Below are positions 7,358 to 15,216 of a stretch of DNA of 64,000 bases, in pieces. The notes beneath the pieces were generated by a model, which worked only from the letters and a program-made list of their open reading frames with translations, did no database searches and was not told the origin of the DNA. Both the position numbers and the translations under genes were made by a program. The number at the start of each line of letters is the position of its first letter. The first letter of the stretch is position 1. The DNA comes from JAGSPQ01 sp038206395. GTDB taxonomy: Bacteria; Myxococcota; Myxococcia; Myxococcales; Myxococcaceae. The stretch is taken from assembly GCA_038206395.1 (NCBI GenBank), contig JBBRAX010000007.1, positions 1-64,000 of the forward strand. The letters run 5' to 3'.

Positions 7358-10300
7358 TCAGTCGAGGACGACGAGCAGATCGCCTGCCTGGACCTTGGCC
7401 TTCAGCGAGACGGCGAGCTCCTTCACGACGCCGGCGCGGTGGGCGCGAACGACGGTCTCCATCTTCATCGCCTCGAGCGTGAGCAGCGCAGTGCCCGGCT
7501 CGACCTTCGCTCCGACTGTCGCGTAGGTGGCGATGACGACGCCCGGCATCGAGGCGCCGATGTGGCCGGGGTTGCCCTTCTCGGCGGTGCGCCGCTCAGC
7601 GACCTGCGAGACCAGCGACTTGTCTTTCACCAGCACCTGGCGGCCGTGGCCGTTGAGCTCGAAGAAGACGGTGCGGTTTCCGTCGGGCGCGGGGTCCGAG
7701 ACGGCTTCGAGAGAGAGGACCAGCGTCTTGCCCGGCTCGAGGTCGACCCAGCGTTCCTGCCCGACCTCGAGGCCGTAGAAGTACGTGGGCGTGTCGAGAA
7801 TCGAGACGTCTTCGTACTTCGCGCGGGCCTCGAAGAAGTCGTCCAACACCCGCGGATACAGCGCGTGCGACACCGCCTCGGCGCGCGTCGCTTCCCGGCC
7901 GAGCTTCACCGACAGCTCCTTCGCACGGGCGACGAGATCCAGCGGCGGCAGGCTCTTGCCCGGCAGCCCTTCGACGCGCGGCAGCCCCTTCAGCACCGCT
8001 GTGCGCAGCTTCTCGGGAAACCCACCCGGCGGCTGCCCCAGCTGGCCCTGGAAATAACCGACGACGCTCGACGGGAAGTCGAGCCGGTGCGCCTCGGCGA
8101 CGAGCTTCGCCTCGGTGCGCTTCGCCGCTTCCTCGAGCGTGTCGGCGCGGACGATCAGGTCGCCCTTCACCAGAAAGATGGCGAAGTCGCCGACCATCTT
8201 CGACGACGGCGTCACCTTCGGGATGTCGCCGCACAGCAGGTTGACCAGCGCGAACGCTTCCTTCACTTCCTGCCACCGCGAGAGCAGCCCCAGCTCGGCG
8301 ACCTGAGGCCGCAGGTTCGAGTACTGGCCGCCGGGAATTTCGTGGAAGTAGACCTCGGACGTGGCGCTCTTCAGGCCGCACTCAAAAGGCGCGTAGTACT
8401 CGCGCACGTCTTCCCAGTAGTTCGCCAGCGGCTGCAGCTTCTTGTTCGTCAGCCCCGTGTCGCGCGGGTACCCACGCAGCGCCGCGACCAGCGCGTTCAT
8501 CGACGGCTGGCTCGTGAGCCCCGCCATCGGAGCGAGCGCCACGTCCACGATGTGCACGCCGTGATCGATCGCCGTCAGCAACATCGCGACGCCGTTGCCC
8601 GACGTGTCGTGGGTGTGCAGGTGCAGCGGCAGCTTGACGGTCTGCTTCAAGCGATCGACGAGCAGGCCGGCCGCGCGCGGGCGCAGCAGCCCCGCCATGT
8701 CCTTGATGCAGAGGAAATGGGCGCCCATGTCCTCGATGCGCTTCGCGAGATCCGCGTAGTAGTCGAGCGTGTACTTGGGCCGCTTCGGGTTCGCGACGTC
8801 GCCCGTGTAGCAGATGGCGACCTCGGCGATTTTTCCCGTCTTCCGGATGCGATCGATCGACACCTTCATGCTGTCGAGGTCGTTCAGCGAGTCGAACACC
8901 CGGAAGACGTCGACGCCCGCCTCGGCCGCTTCGTCGATGAACGCTTCGACGACGTTGTCGGGGTAGTGGGTGTAGCCGACAGCGTTCGCTCCGCGGAGCA
9001 GCATCTGCTGCAGCAAGTTGGGCGCGGCCGCCTTCAGCTTCCGCAGGCGATCCCACGGGTCTTCGTGAAGGAAGCGGTAGGCGGTGTCGAAGGTCGCTCC
9101 GCCCCAGGACTCGAGGCTGAAGAGCTCGGGCGCGAGGTGCGCAGTGGCGTGCGCGATCTTCAGGATGTCGAAGCTGCGCATGCGCGTGGCGAGCAGCGAC
9201 TGGTGGGCGTCGCGCATCGTGGTGTCGGTGAGCAGCGGCCGCGTCTGCGACAGCACCCACTTCGCCAATCCATCTGCGCCCTTCTCGGCCAGAATCTGCG
9301 CCGTGCCCGGCGGCGGAGCGCCCCGCGGAACCTCCGGCACCCGCGCCTCGAGCAGCTTCGTCGGCTGCAGGCGCTGTTCCTTCTTCACGGTCGGGTGGCC
9401 GTTGACGATCACCTCGCCCAGGTACTGCAGCAGCTTGCTCGCGCGATCGCGGCGCGGCGACATCTGGAAGAGCTCGGGGGTCTCATCGATGAAGCGCGTC
9501 CACGTCTGGCCGGCGAGGAACGTCGGGTGCGCGAGCACGTTCTCGAGGAAGGGCAGGTTCGTCTTCACGCCGCGAATGCGGAACTCGCGGGCGGCGCGCT
9601 GCGCCTTCTTCACCGTCTCTTCGAAGGTCGACGCGTAGGCGATGACTTTGACGAGCAGCGAGTCGTACGCCGGCGAGATGTGCGCGCCCGAGTACCCGTT
9701 GCCGCCATCGAGCCGAATGCCGAAGCCCGTGGCCGCGCGCCAGGCCGTGAGCGTGCCGGCGTCGGGCAGGAAGTTGTTGGCCGGGTCTTCGGTGGTGACG
9801 CGCAGCTGAATCGCGTAGCCGCGGGTCGACAGGTTGGCCTGGCTGGGAATGCGAATCTTCGGCGACGACAGCGGCTCGCCTTCGGCGATGCGAATCTGCG
9901 CCTGGACGAGGTCCACGCCAGTGACCTGCTCGGTGACAGTGTGCTCGACCTGCAGCCGCGCGTTCACTTCGATGAAATAGAACTGATCGCCGTCGACGAG
10001 AAACTCCACCGTGCCAGCGTTGGTGTACCCGGCGCCTTTCGCGAGCGAGAGCGCGGCCGCGCAGATGCGATCGCGAACCTGGGCGCCGAGTGCGGGCGCA
10101 GGAGCGATCTCGATCACCTTCTGATGCCGGCGCTGCACCGAGCAGTCGCGCTCGAAGAGGTGGACGAGGTTGCCGTGCTGGTCGCCGAGCACCTGCACTT
10201 CGATGTGGCGTACCTTTTCGAGGAACTTCTCCATGAAGAGGACGTCGGAACCGAAGGCGGCCAGTGACTCGCTCTTCGCCGAGGCGATGGCGTCGGGCAG

Positions 10301-10840
10301 CTCTTCGCGGTTGCGGACGACGCGCATGCCGCGGCCTCCGCCTCCGTTGGCGGCTTTGACGAGCACCGGGGCGCCGTGGGCATCGAAGAACTTCTGGGCG
10401 TCGGCGACGACGGACGCGGGGTTGAGCGTGGTGCCGGGCACGCAGGGGACGCCGACCTTCTGGGCGAGCGCCTTGGCGGCGACCTTGTCACCCATCATCG
10501 CGACGACTTCAGGCGTGGGGCCGACGAAGCGGATTCCGCGCTGCACGCAGCGGCGGGCGAAGTCGGCGTTCTCGGAAAGGAAGCCGTAGCCGGGGTGAAT
10601 GGCGTCGACTTCGGCGGCGACGGCGACGTCGAGGATCTCGTCCATGCCGAGGTACGCGTCGACGGGGCGCTTGCCGCGGCCGACCAGGTACGCCTCGTCT
10701 GCCTTGTGCCGGTGCTCGTGCATCCGGTCTTCGTCGCTGTAGATGGCGACGGTGCGAATGCCGAGCTCGTTGCACGCACGGAAGACGCGAATCGCAATCT
10801 CACCGCGATTGGCGCACATCAGCTTCTTGATCGGGGCCAT
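7358..10840 (-). CDS. pyc: Pyruvate carboxylase
   Basis: 1160 aa, the full single-chain form (usual 1140-1180). Order: biotin carboxylase (1 to about 460, with KKLMCANRGEIAIRVFRA, HPGYGFLSENADFA, GGGGRGMRVV and FIEVNARLQVEHTVTE), carboxyltransferase TIM barrel (from about 540, TDTTMRDAHQSLLATRMR and LHLHTHDTSGNG), then the biotinyl domain with LEAMKMET where K1126 is the biotin site. It carboxylates pyruvate to oxaloacetate for anaplerosis. The ATG lies 12 bp after a hotdog-protein gene and a methyltransferase gene on the same strand, so all three probably share a transcript. Confidence 0.97.
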   Translation of the reverse strand: MAPIKKLMCANRGEIAIRVFRACNELGIRTVAIYSDEDRMHEHRHKADEAYLVGRGKRPVDAYLGMDEILDVAVAAEVDAIHPGYGFLSENADFARRCVQRGIRFVGPTPEVVAMMGDKVAAKALAQKVGVPCVPGTTLNPASVVADAQKFFDAHGAPVLVKAANGGGGRGMRVVRNREELPDAIASAKSESLAAFGSDVLFMEKFLEKVRHIEVQVLGDQHGNLVHLFERDCSVQRRHQKVIEIAPAPALGAQVRDRICAAALSLAKGAGYTNAGTVEFLVDGDQFYFIEVNARLQVEHTVTEQVTGVDLVQAQIRIAEGEPLSSPKIRIPSQANLSTRGYAIQLRVTTEDPANNFLPDAGTLTAWRAATGFGIRLDGGNGYSGAHISPAYDSLLVKVIAYASTFEETVKKAQRAAREFRIRGVKTNLPFLENVLAHPTFLAGQTWTRFIDETPELFQMSPRRDRASKLLQYLGEVIVNGHPTVKKEQRLQPTKLLEARVPEVPRGAPPPGTAQILAEKGADGLAKWVLSQTRPLLTDTTMRDAHQSLLATRMRSFDILKIAHATAHLAPELFSLESWGGATFDTAYRFLHEDPWDRLRKLKAAAPNLLQQMLLRGANAVGYTHYPDNVVEAFIDEAAEAGVDVFRVFDSLNDLDSMKVSIDRIRKTGKIAEVAICYTGDVANPKRPKYTLDYYADLAKRIEDMGAHFLCIKDMAGLLRPRAAGLLVDRLKQTVKLPLHLHTHDTSGNGVAMLLTAIDHGVHIVDVALAPMAGLTSQPSMNALVAALRGYPRDTGLTNKKLQPLANYWEDVREYYAPFECGLKSATSEVYFHEIPGGQYSNLRPQVAELGLLSRWQEVKEAFALVNLLCGDIPKVTPSSKMVGDFAIFLVKGDLIVRADTLEEAAKRTEAKLVAEAHRLDFPSSVVGYFQGQLGQPPGGFPEKLRTAVLKGLPRVEGLPGKSLPPLDLVARAKELSVKLGREATRAEAVSHALYPRVLDDFFEARAKYEDVSILDTPTYFYGLEVGQERWVDLEPGKTLVLSLEAVSDPAPDGNRTVFFELNGHGRQVLVKDKSLVSQVAERRTAEKGNPGHIGASMPGVVIATYATVGAKVEPGTALLTLEAMKMETVVRAHRAGVVKELAVSLKAKVQAGDLLVVLD

Positions 10841-10852
10841 GAACCCCGAGGT

Positions 10853-11332
10853 TTAGCGGCGCTTCAGGCGGATGTAGAGGACCTTCTCGACGTCGGCGAC
10901 GACGTCTCCGGTCTCGTCCTTGACCTGCACTTGGAAGACAGGTTCGACCTTCAGGCCGCTGGCGGCGAGGCTGCGCAGCTCTTCGATTTTGGAAGCGGGC
11001 ATCAGGAACTCGGCGCGCACGGTGCCTTTGCCGGGCTTCATGAACTTCACCGACGCCGATTTGTCCCAGACGACGTAGTCATCGCCGAGGCTGAAGAGGA
11101 TCTGGAAGAGGAAGAAGGGGTCGCACATCGCATACAGCGAGCCGCCGAAGTGGGTGCCGAGGAAGTTCCGGTTCCACGGGTACATCGACATGGTGACGAC
11201 GATGCGCGAGAGGTCCTGCGCGACCTCCGAGATGTGAATGCCGGCGCCGACGTAGGGCGGGTAGGCGTTCATCGCGAGCAGGGTGTTGCGTTGTCCGAGG
11301 AACTTCGAAGCGCGTCGAACCCAGTCGGCCAT
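10853..11332 (-). CDS. DUF4442/YiiD-like hotdog-fold protein
   Basis: 159 aa from the ATG at 11332, which has a purine-rich AGCGGGAA just upstream. An in-frame start at 11425 would overlap the preceding gene and add an unlikely Arg-rich tail. The segment NRNFLGTHFGGSLYAMCDPF is the hotdog helix found in DUF4442 acyl-CoA thioesterase-like proteins. The remainder predicts beta strands (ASVKFMKPGKGTVRAEF). Substrate is unknown. It lies between a methyltransferase and pyc with gaps of 14 and 12 bp. Confidence 0.8.
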   Translation of the reverse strand: MADWVRRASKFLGQRNTLLAMNAYPPYVGAGIHISEVAQDLSRIVVTMSMYPWNRNFLGTHFGGSLYAMCDPFFLFQILFSLGDDYVVWDKSASVKFMKPGKGTVRAEFLMPASKIEELRSLAASGLKVEPVFQVQVKDETGDVVADVEKVLYIRLKRR

Positions 11333-11346
11333 TTCCCGCTTCTTAC

Positions 11347-11871
11347 TCAGCCGCGGGGAATCCGGTAGGCGTAGATGGGCGAGCGGTAGAGGTCGTCGAT
11401 GCGGCCTTCGGCTTCCGGTGTCCACCCGTGGACCGCGAAGGTGTGCGTGATGAGCTTTGCGCCCGGCGCCTCGCGTTCGAGCTTCTTCTTCAACGCCACC
11501 ATCCCGGCCCGAAAGAGGTAGCAGACGAAGACGTGGCCGTCGGCGAGGTCAGCCTTGAGGAAGTCGGCGCGTTTGATTTCCAGGTTCGCTCTGGGTCGCA
11601 GGCGCTGACGCAGGCGCATCGTGAGGTACGGGAACCACGAGAGCTCGTAGGCGGTGACCTGCGAAGCGGGGCAGCGATCGGCCAACGCGAATGCGATTCC
11701 GCCCCAGCCGGCGCCGAGCTCGTAGATTTTTCCCGTCGTGCCCGCTGCCGCGTCGAGGATCGCGGCCCGCTGCTTCAGGTTGCTCGGCATCGGTGAGATG
11801 CCCGTGCGCAGCGTGAAGTAGACAATCGACGCGCCCGCGAAGGTGACCAGGGCGAGGAAGATCCACTCCAT
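11347..11871 (-). CDS. Membrane-anchored class I SAM-dependent methyltransferase
   Basis: 174 aa from the ATG at 11871; a GTG at 11895 would add eight residues. The N-terminus MEWIFLALVTFAGASIVYF is a single membrane segment. The methyltransferase core follows: IYELGAGWGGIAFALA is motif I, AYELSWFPYL the acidic strand, and DGHVFVCYLF the motif IV position. It is short for the fold and lacks an obvious substrate-binding domain. The closest type I recognise is the small membrane-tethered methyltransferases of unknown target. It is first of a three-gene run ending in pyc. Confidence 0.75.
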   Translation of the reverse strand: MEWIFLALVTFAGASIVYFTLRTGISPMPSNLKQRAAILDAAAGTTGKIYELGAGWGGIAFALADRCPASQVTAYELSWFPYLTMRLRQRLRPRANLEIKRADFLKADLADGHVFVCYLFRAGMVALKKKLEREAPGAKLITHTFAVHGWTPEAEGRIDDLYRSPIYAYRIPRG

Positions 11872-11913
11872 CGGGGCGCGACGATACTCGGACACAGGGA
11901 CGGGGCGCCCCGT

Positions 11914-12133
11914 TCATCCCGGCCAGCACTCCGCGCGCGTCTCGTCCACTTTCACGCGATCGACGAGCGCCACCTGCGTCGAACATTGGGCGCTTCGTCG
12001 AACGGCACAGCGAGCTCCGAACCCGCGGGGCCCAGGTCGCCAGCCCGCTCGTTGCTCCCGAACGACCCTCGCTGATTTGGCCGAACCAACTGAGGCTCAT
12101 AACCGTCGCTACCAGAATGACGCGCTTCGCCAC
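11914..12133 (-). pseudogene. Possible frameshifted small secreted-protein gene
   Basis: From a GTG at 12133 the frame begins with a signal-like MAKRVILVATVMSLSWFG. The next segment reads best in a second frame (SNERAGDLGPAGSELAVPFD) and the last in a third (VALVDRVKVDETRAECWPG, TGA at 11914-11916 inside a half repeat). Two frameshifts would restore one 70-75 aa product. The composition of each segment looks protein-like, but I recognise no family and chance cannot be excluded. Confidence 0.3.
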
Positions 12134-12234
12134 GCGCGGACTGCAGTCTTTGTTGGGTCGAACCGACGACGCACCGCGTCGCAGACGCGGCTGTCCGACC
12201 CACCCAACCCCCCGCCGGCACGACCTTTCACCAG

Positions 12235-12331
12235 TTCGATCGAATTCGATCGAAGATTTCTAGACGCACTGCGGCGAGATCTTCGAATGGCGAATGACGC
12301 ACTGCGACGAATTCGATCGAATTCGATCGAA
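12235..12331. repeat. Pair of identical 20-bp perfect palindromes with internal direct repeats
   Basis: TTCGATCGAATTCGATCGAA occurs at 12235-12254 and again at 12312-12331. It is its own reverse complement. Between the copies GACGCACTGCG occurs twice (12263 and 12296). The AT-rich composition contrasts sharply with the surrounding GC-rich DNA. It may be a protein-binding or recombination site; no function is established by the sequence. Confidence 0.75.
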
Positions 12332-12405
12332 TGGGTTTGCGGGTGCCCTCCAGCAGGGAGAGGCTGTGCAGTGGAAGGCGTGTTCTACCGCCAGGACGGA
12401 ACGGG

Positions 12406-13104
12406 TCAGGCGAGGTCGAAGACGAGGACTTCGCCGTTCTCGACGCCTTCGATTTCCACCTTCGGCTCCCTGGAAATCGCCACCGCGTCGCCGTCGACGA
12501 GCACGTTGCCGTTCACCTTCACGGACCCGCGGGCGACGTGAATCCAGGCGTGGCGTTCGGGCGCGATCGCGAGTTCCGCCTTCTCGCCTCTCGCAAACAG
12601 CCCCGCATACAGCGAGACGTCCTGGTGGAGCGTGACGCTGCCTTCGCGGGCATCGGCTGACGCGACGAGCCGCAACTTCCCCTGCTTCTCGGCCGCGGGG
12701 AACAGCTTCTGTTCGTAGCCGGGCGTGAGGTTGTCTTTCTCGGGCATGATCCAGATCTGCAGCAGCCGCAGCTGCTCATCGCCCGACGCGTTCGCCTCGC
12801 TGTGCCGCACGCCAGTGCCTGCCGTCATGCGCTGCACTTCGCCCGGCTTGATGAGGCCCGTGTTTCCCATCGAGTCCTTGTGCACCAGCGCCCCGTCGAG
12901 GACGTAGGTCAGAATTTCCATGTCGCGGTGGGGGTGCGTGCCGAAGGCGCCGCCGCCCGCGATGCGATCGTCGTTGATGACCCGCAGCGCCCGGAACCCC
13001 ATCTGCGACGGGTCGTGGTAGTCGGCGAAGGAGAAGGTGTGGTGGCTGTCGAGCCAGCCGTGGTTGGCGTGCCCGCGCTCTGCTGCTCTGCGAAGAGTGA
13101 TCAT
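12406..13104 (-). CDS. Pirin family protein (bicupin)
   Basis: 232 aa, the YhhW/quercetinase-like short pirin length. The four metal ligands of the N-terminal cupin are visible: H57 and H59 in THPHRDMEIL, H101 and E103 in GVRHSEAN. The C-terminal cupin covers about residues 140-232. Members are metal-binding, some with quercetin 2,3-dioxygenase activity; the physiological substrate here is unknown. Start MITLRRAAERG is typical. It is monocistronic, with 117 bp to a divergent lipoprotein gene. Confidence 0.93.
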   Translation of the reverse strand: MITLRRAAERGHANHGWLDSHHTFSFADYHDPSQMGFRALRVINDDRIAGGGAFGTHPHRDMEILTYVLDGALVHKDSMGNTGLIKPGEVQRMTAGTGVRHSEANASGDEQLRLLQIWIMPEKDNLTPGYEQKLFPAAEKQGKLRLVASADAREGSVTLHQDVSLYAGLFARGEKAELAIAPERHAWIHVARGSVKVNGNVLVDGDAVAISREPKVEIEGVENGEVLVFDLA

Positions 13105-13221
13105 AATGGCCCTACCTTAAGGGCCGACGACCTTCAGGCAATCGGGCCAGCTGTGGACTCACTGTCCCGCCATCGCAACAGTGCGGATTCGACCTACGAA
13201 GCGACGTAAAGAGCCCGACCC

Positions 13222-14082
13222 ATGAGACTCCTGGTCATCGCGGCCCTCGTGTTGTCGGCGTGCTCGCCGAGCAGCACCACTGGAAGCGCGACGGGTGGAG
13301 GAAGCGGCGGCAGCGCGGGCGGCGGAACTGGCGGAGGCTCGGGCGGATCCGGCGGCGGAACCGGAGGCACAGGCGGGGCCGGCGGCGGCGCAGTCGACCC
13401 GGCATGCTCAAGCGATGCAGGCATGAGCAAGTGCGGCTGCATAGGCTTCACCTTCTGCGAAAACTTCGAAGGCGCGACCATCGACGCGGCGCGCTGGATG
13501 GTGACCACGAACGCCACCGGAAACACCGCCGTCCTCGACACGTCAAAGTTCGCGCGCGGCACGAAGTCCCTGCACGTGACGGTGAAGAGCAACGCCGGCA
13601 GCACCGCGCTGCTGACCACGACCAAGCCCTTCCCCGCAGCGAACAACTCGTTCTTCGGGCGCGCCTTCGTCTACGCGCAGGCGCCGACTCCGATCGTCCA
13701 CGCGGGGATGTTCGCGGCCAGCGGCCCGGGCATCGAAGTGCGGCTCGGGCTCGACCACAACGGAGACATCGAGCCGAACTACTTCGGCGCCACCGAGTAC
13801 GGCATCTTCACTGCGAACAAGTCGAAGATGCCGACCAACATCTGGTCTTGCCTCGAGTGGGAGTACCGCGGCACCGGCGAACTGCACTTCTTCCTCAACG
13901 GCACCGAGATGACGCAGATCGAAGTGCTCGCGTCGCGCATGCCGCCGTGGACGGCGCCCATCTACGACAAGTTCTCGCTGGGCATGATCCTCTACCAGGG
14001 CGATACCGCGACGGCGGCGGGCTTCGACCTGTGGTTCGACGAAGTGGCTTTCAGCACGACGCGCATCGGCTGCACCAACTAA
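13222..14082 (+). CDS. Lipoprotein with Gly-rich linker and concanavalin-like domain
   Basis: 286 aa. The N-terminus MRLLVIAALVLSACSPSST is a lipoprotein signal with lipobox LSAC (Cys14). A Gly/Ser/Thr linker follows at about 20-57, then a Cys-containing motif (KCGCIGFTFCENFEG) and a beta-rich domain with AARWMVTTN, SLHVTVKSN, YFGATEYGIFTANKS and GFDLWFDEVAFS. This resembles the LamG/polysaccharide-lyase jelly-roll fold seen in many myxobacterial surface lipoproteins. No catalytic residues can be named. It is followed after 13 bp by an SRPBCC gene on the same strand. Confidence 0.8.
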   Translation: MRLLVIAALVLSACSPSSTTGSATGGGSGGSAGGGTGGGSGGSGGGTGGTGGAGGGAVDPACSSDAGMSKCGCIGFTFCENFEGATIDAARWMVTTNATGNTAVLDTSKFARGTKSLHVTVKSNAGSTALLTTTKPFPAANNSFFGRAFVYAQAPTPIVHAGMFAASGPGIEVRLGLDHNGDIEPNYFGATEYGIFTANKSKMPTNIWSCLEWEYRGTGELHFFLNGTEMTQIEVLASRMPPWTAPIYDKFSLGMILYQGDTATAAGFDLWFDEVAFSTTRIGCTN

Positions 14083-14095
14083 CCGGAGCCAACCA

Positions 14096-14689
14096 ATGGT
14101 GAAGAAACTCCTCGCAGGGGTCGCAGTGGTGATTCTCGGCTTCGTCGCTTTCGTCGCGACGCGCCCCGCAGAGTTCGTCTACCTGCGCAAGACGACCATC
14201 TCGGCGCCGCCCGAAATCATCTTTGCGACGCTGGCTGACTTCCACAATTGGGCCGACTGGTCGCCGTGGGACGACATGGATCCGAAGATGGAGCGCAAGT
14301 ACGAAGGCAGCCCCACCGGCCAGGGTGCGATCTACTCGTGGAAGGGCAACGACAAGGTCGGCGAAGGCCGGATGACCATCACCGAGGCCAGGCCGAACGA
14401 CTTCATCTCGATCAAGCTCGAGTTCCTCAAGCCGTTCGAGGCGACGAACACCACGACCTTCACCATCACGCCGGGTCCGGCCACCGAGGTCGTCTGGAAG
14501 ATGGAAGGGAAGAACGCGTTCGTCAGCAAGGCGGCTGGCGTGTTCATGAACATGGAAAAGATGATCGGCGACGACTTCGAGAAGGGGCTCGCGAAGCTGA
14601 AGACGTTGACGGAAGCAAAAGCGAAGGCAGTTCCGCCGCCTGCTCCGATGGAAGCGCCGCCCGTCGACGCCGACGCTGGTACGCCCTAA
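14096..14689 (+). CDS. SRPBCC family (polyketide cyclase-like) protein with N-terminal membrane anchor
   Basis: 197 aa. One hydrophobic N-terminal segment (LLAGVAVVILGFVAFVA) precedes a START/Bet v1-like domain: YLRKTTISAPPEIIFATLADFHNWADWSPW, then VGEGRMTITEARPNDFISIKLEFLKPF and a long C-terminal helix FMNMEKMIGDDFEKGLAKL. A Pro/Ala-rich tail ends the protein. Such domains bind hydrophobic ligands; none is known here. The stop overlaps the convergent DUF4442 gene by 4 bp. Confidence 0.88.
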   Translation: MVKKLLAGVAVVILGFVAFVATRPAEFVYLRKTTISAPPEIIFATLADFHNWADWSPWDDMDPKMERKYEGSPTGQGAIYSWKGNDKVGEGRMTITEARPNDFISIKLEFLKPFEATNTTTFTITPGPATEVVWKMEGKNAFVSKAAGVFMNMEKMIGDDFEKGLAKLKTLTEAKAKAVPPPAPMEAPPVDADAGTP

Positions 14690-15174
14690 ACCCGGCCGGG
14701 GCCGATCATCCAGAGGGCGGTGCACTTCGCGACCACGTCGCCGCTCTTGTCTCTGAGCAGCCCAATCACCTCGACCTCTTTCTTGTCGTTCGAGGTGAGC
14801 ACTGGGCAGCTGCACTCGCAGGTGATGGTGCCGCGCGCCTTCTTCGCGTAGTCCATCGTCAAGCGAATCGGGATGCCGCGCGTGTCGGCCGGCAGCGACA
14901 CCATCATCGCGACGCCGGTGGTGGCCTCACCGAGATTCATCAGCGCAATCGCATGCACGCTGCGCAGGTGGTTTCGCAGACCTCTGCGGTCGCGCATCGA
15001 GACGCGGGCGTAGCCGACTTCCAGCCGCTCGACCTCGGGCTTGATGGTGCCGGTGTACGGGGCCATGCGGCCGACGAGGCGGCCCATCACTTTGCCGGCG
15101 CCGGGGACCGCCTTGAGCACGCCCCACACCTTTAGAATCGAAGCGGGGCTGGTGAGCTGCGAGAGCACTTTCAT
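14686..15174 (-). CDS. DUF4442 hotdog-fold thioesterase-like protein
   Basis: 162 aa. HLRSVHAIALMNLGEATTGV is the characteristic helix of DUF4442 proteins, with the preceding GYARVSMRDRRGLRNH and following AKKARGTITCECSCPV. It probably acts on acyl-CoA or acyl-ACP, but activity is unproven for most members. It is divergent from pntA (42 bp between starts) and a relative of the hotdog gene at 10853-11332. Confidence 0.85.
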   Translation of the reverse strand: MKVLSQLTSPASILKVWGVLKAVPGAGKVMGRLVGRMAPYTGTIKPEVERLEVGYARVSMRDRRGLRNHLRSVHAIALMNLGEATTGVAMMVSLPADTRGIPIRLTMDYAKKARGTITCECSCPVLTSNDKKEVEVIGLLRDKSGDVVAKCTALWMIGPGRV

Positions 15175-15216
15175 GCGTCCCTGCTTAGCGCTTTGAGCGT
15201 AGAAAGGGCGCTGCCC

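Larger units (their letters stand above)
11896..12405. other. Gene-poor stretch with gene remnant and palindromes
   Basis: About 510 bp between the methyltransferase and pirin genes. It contains a half copy of the interspersed repeat at 11911-11920, a possible frameshifted small secreted-protein gene, and a cluster of GATC-rich palindromes at 12235-12331. Open frames over 80 codons exist but are fragmentary and mutually inconsistent, so I do not call an intact gene here. Confidence 0.6.

Noticed and set aside
7280..10267. A 995-codon plus-strand open frame
   Set aside because: It is antisense to pyruvate carboxylase and its Arg/Val/Asp-rich composition is typical of GC-rich shadow frames.
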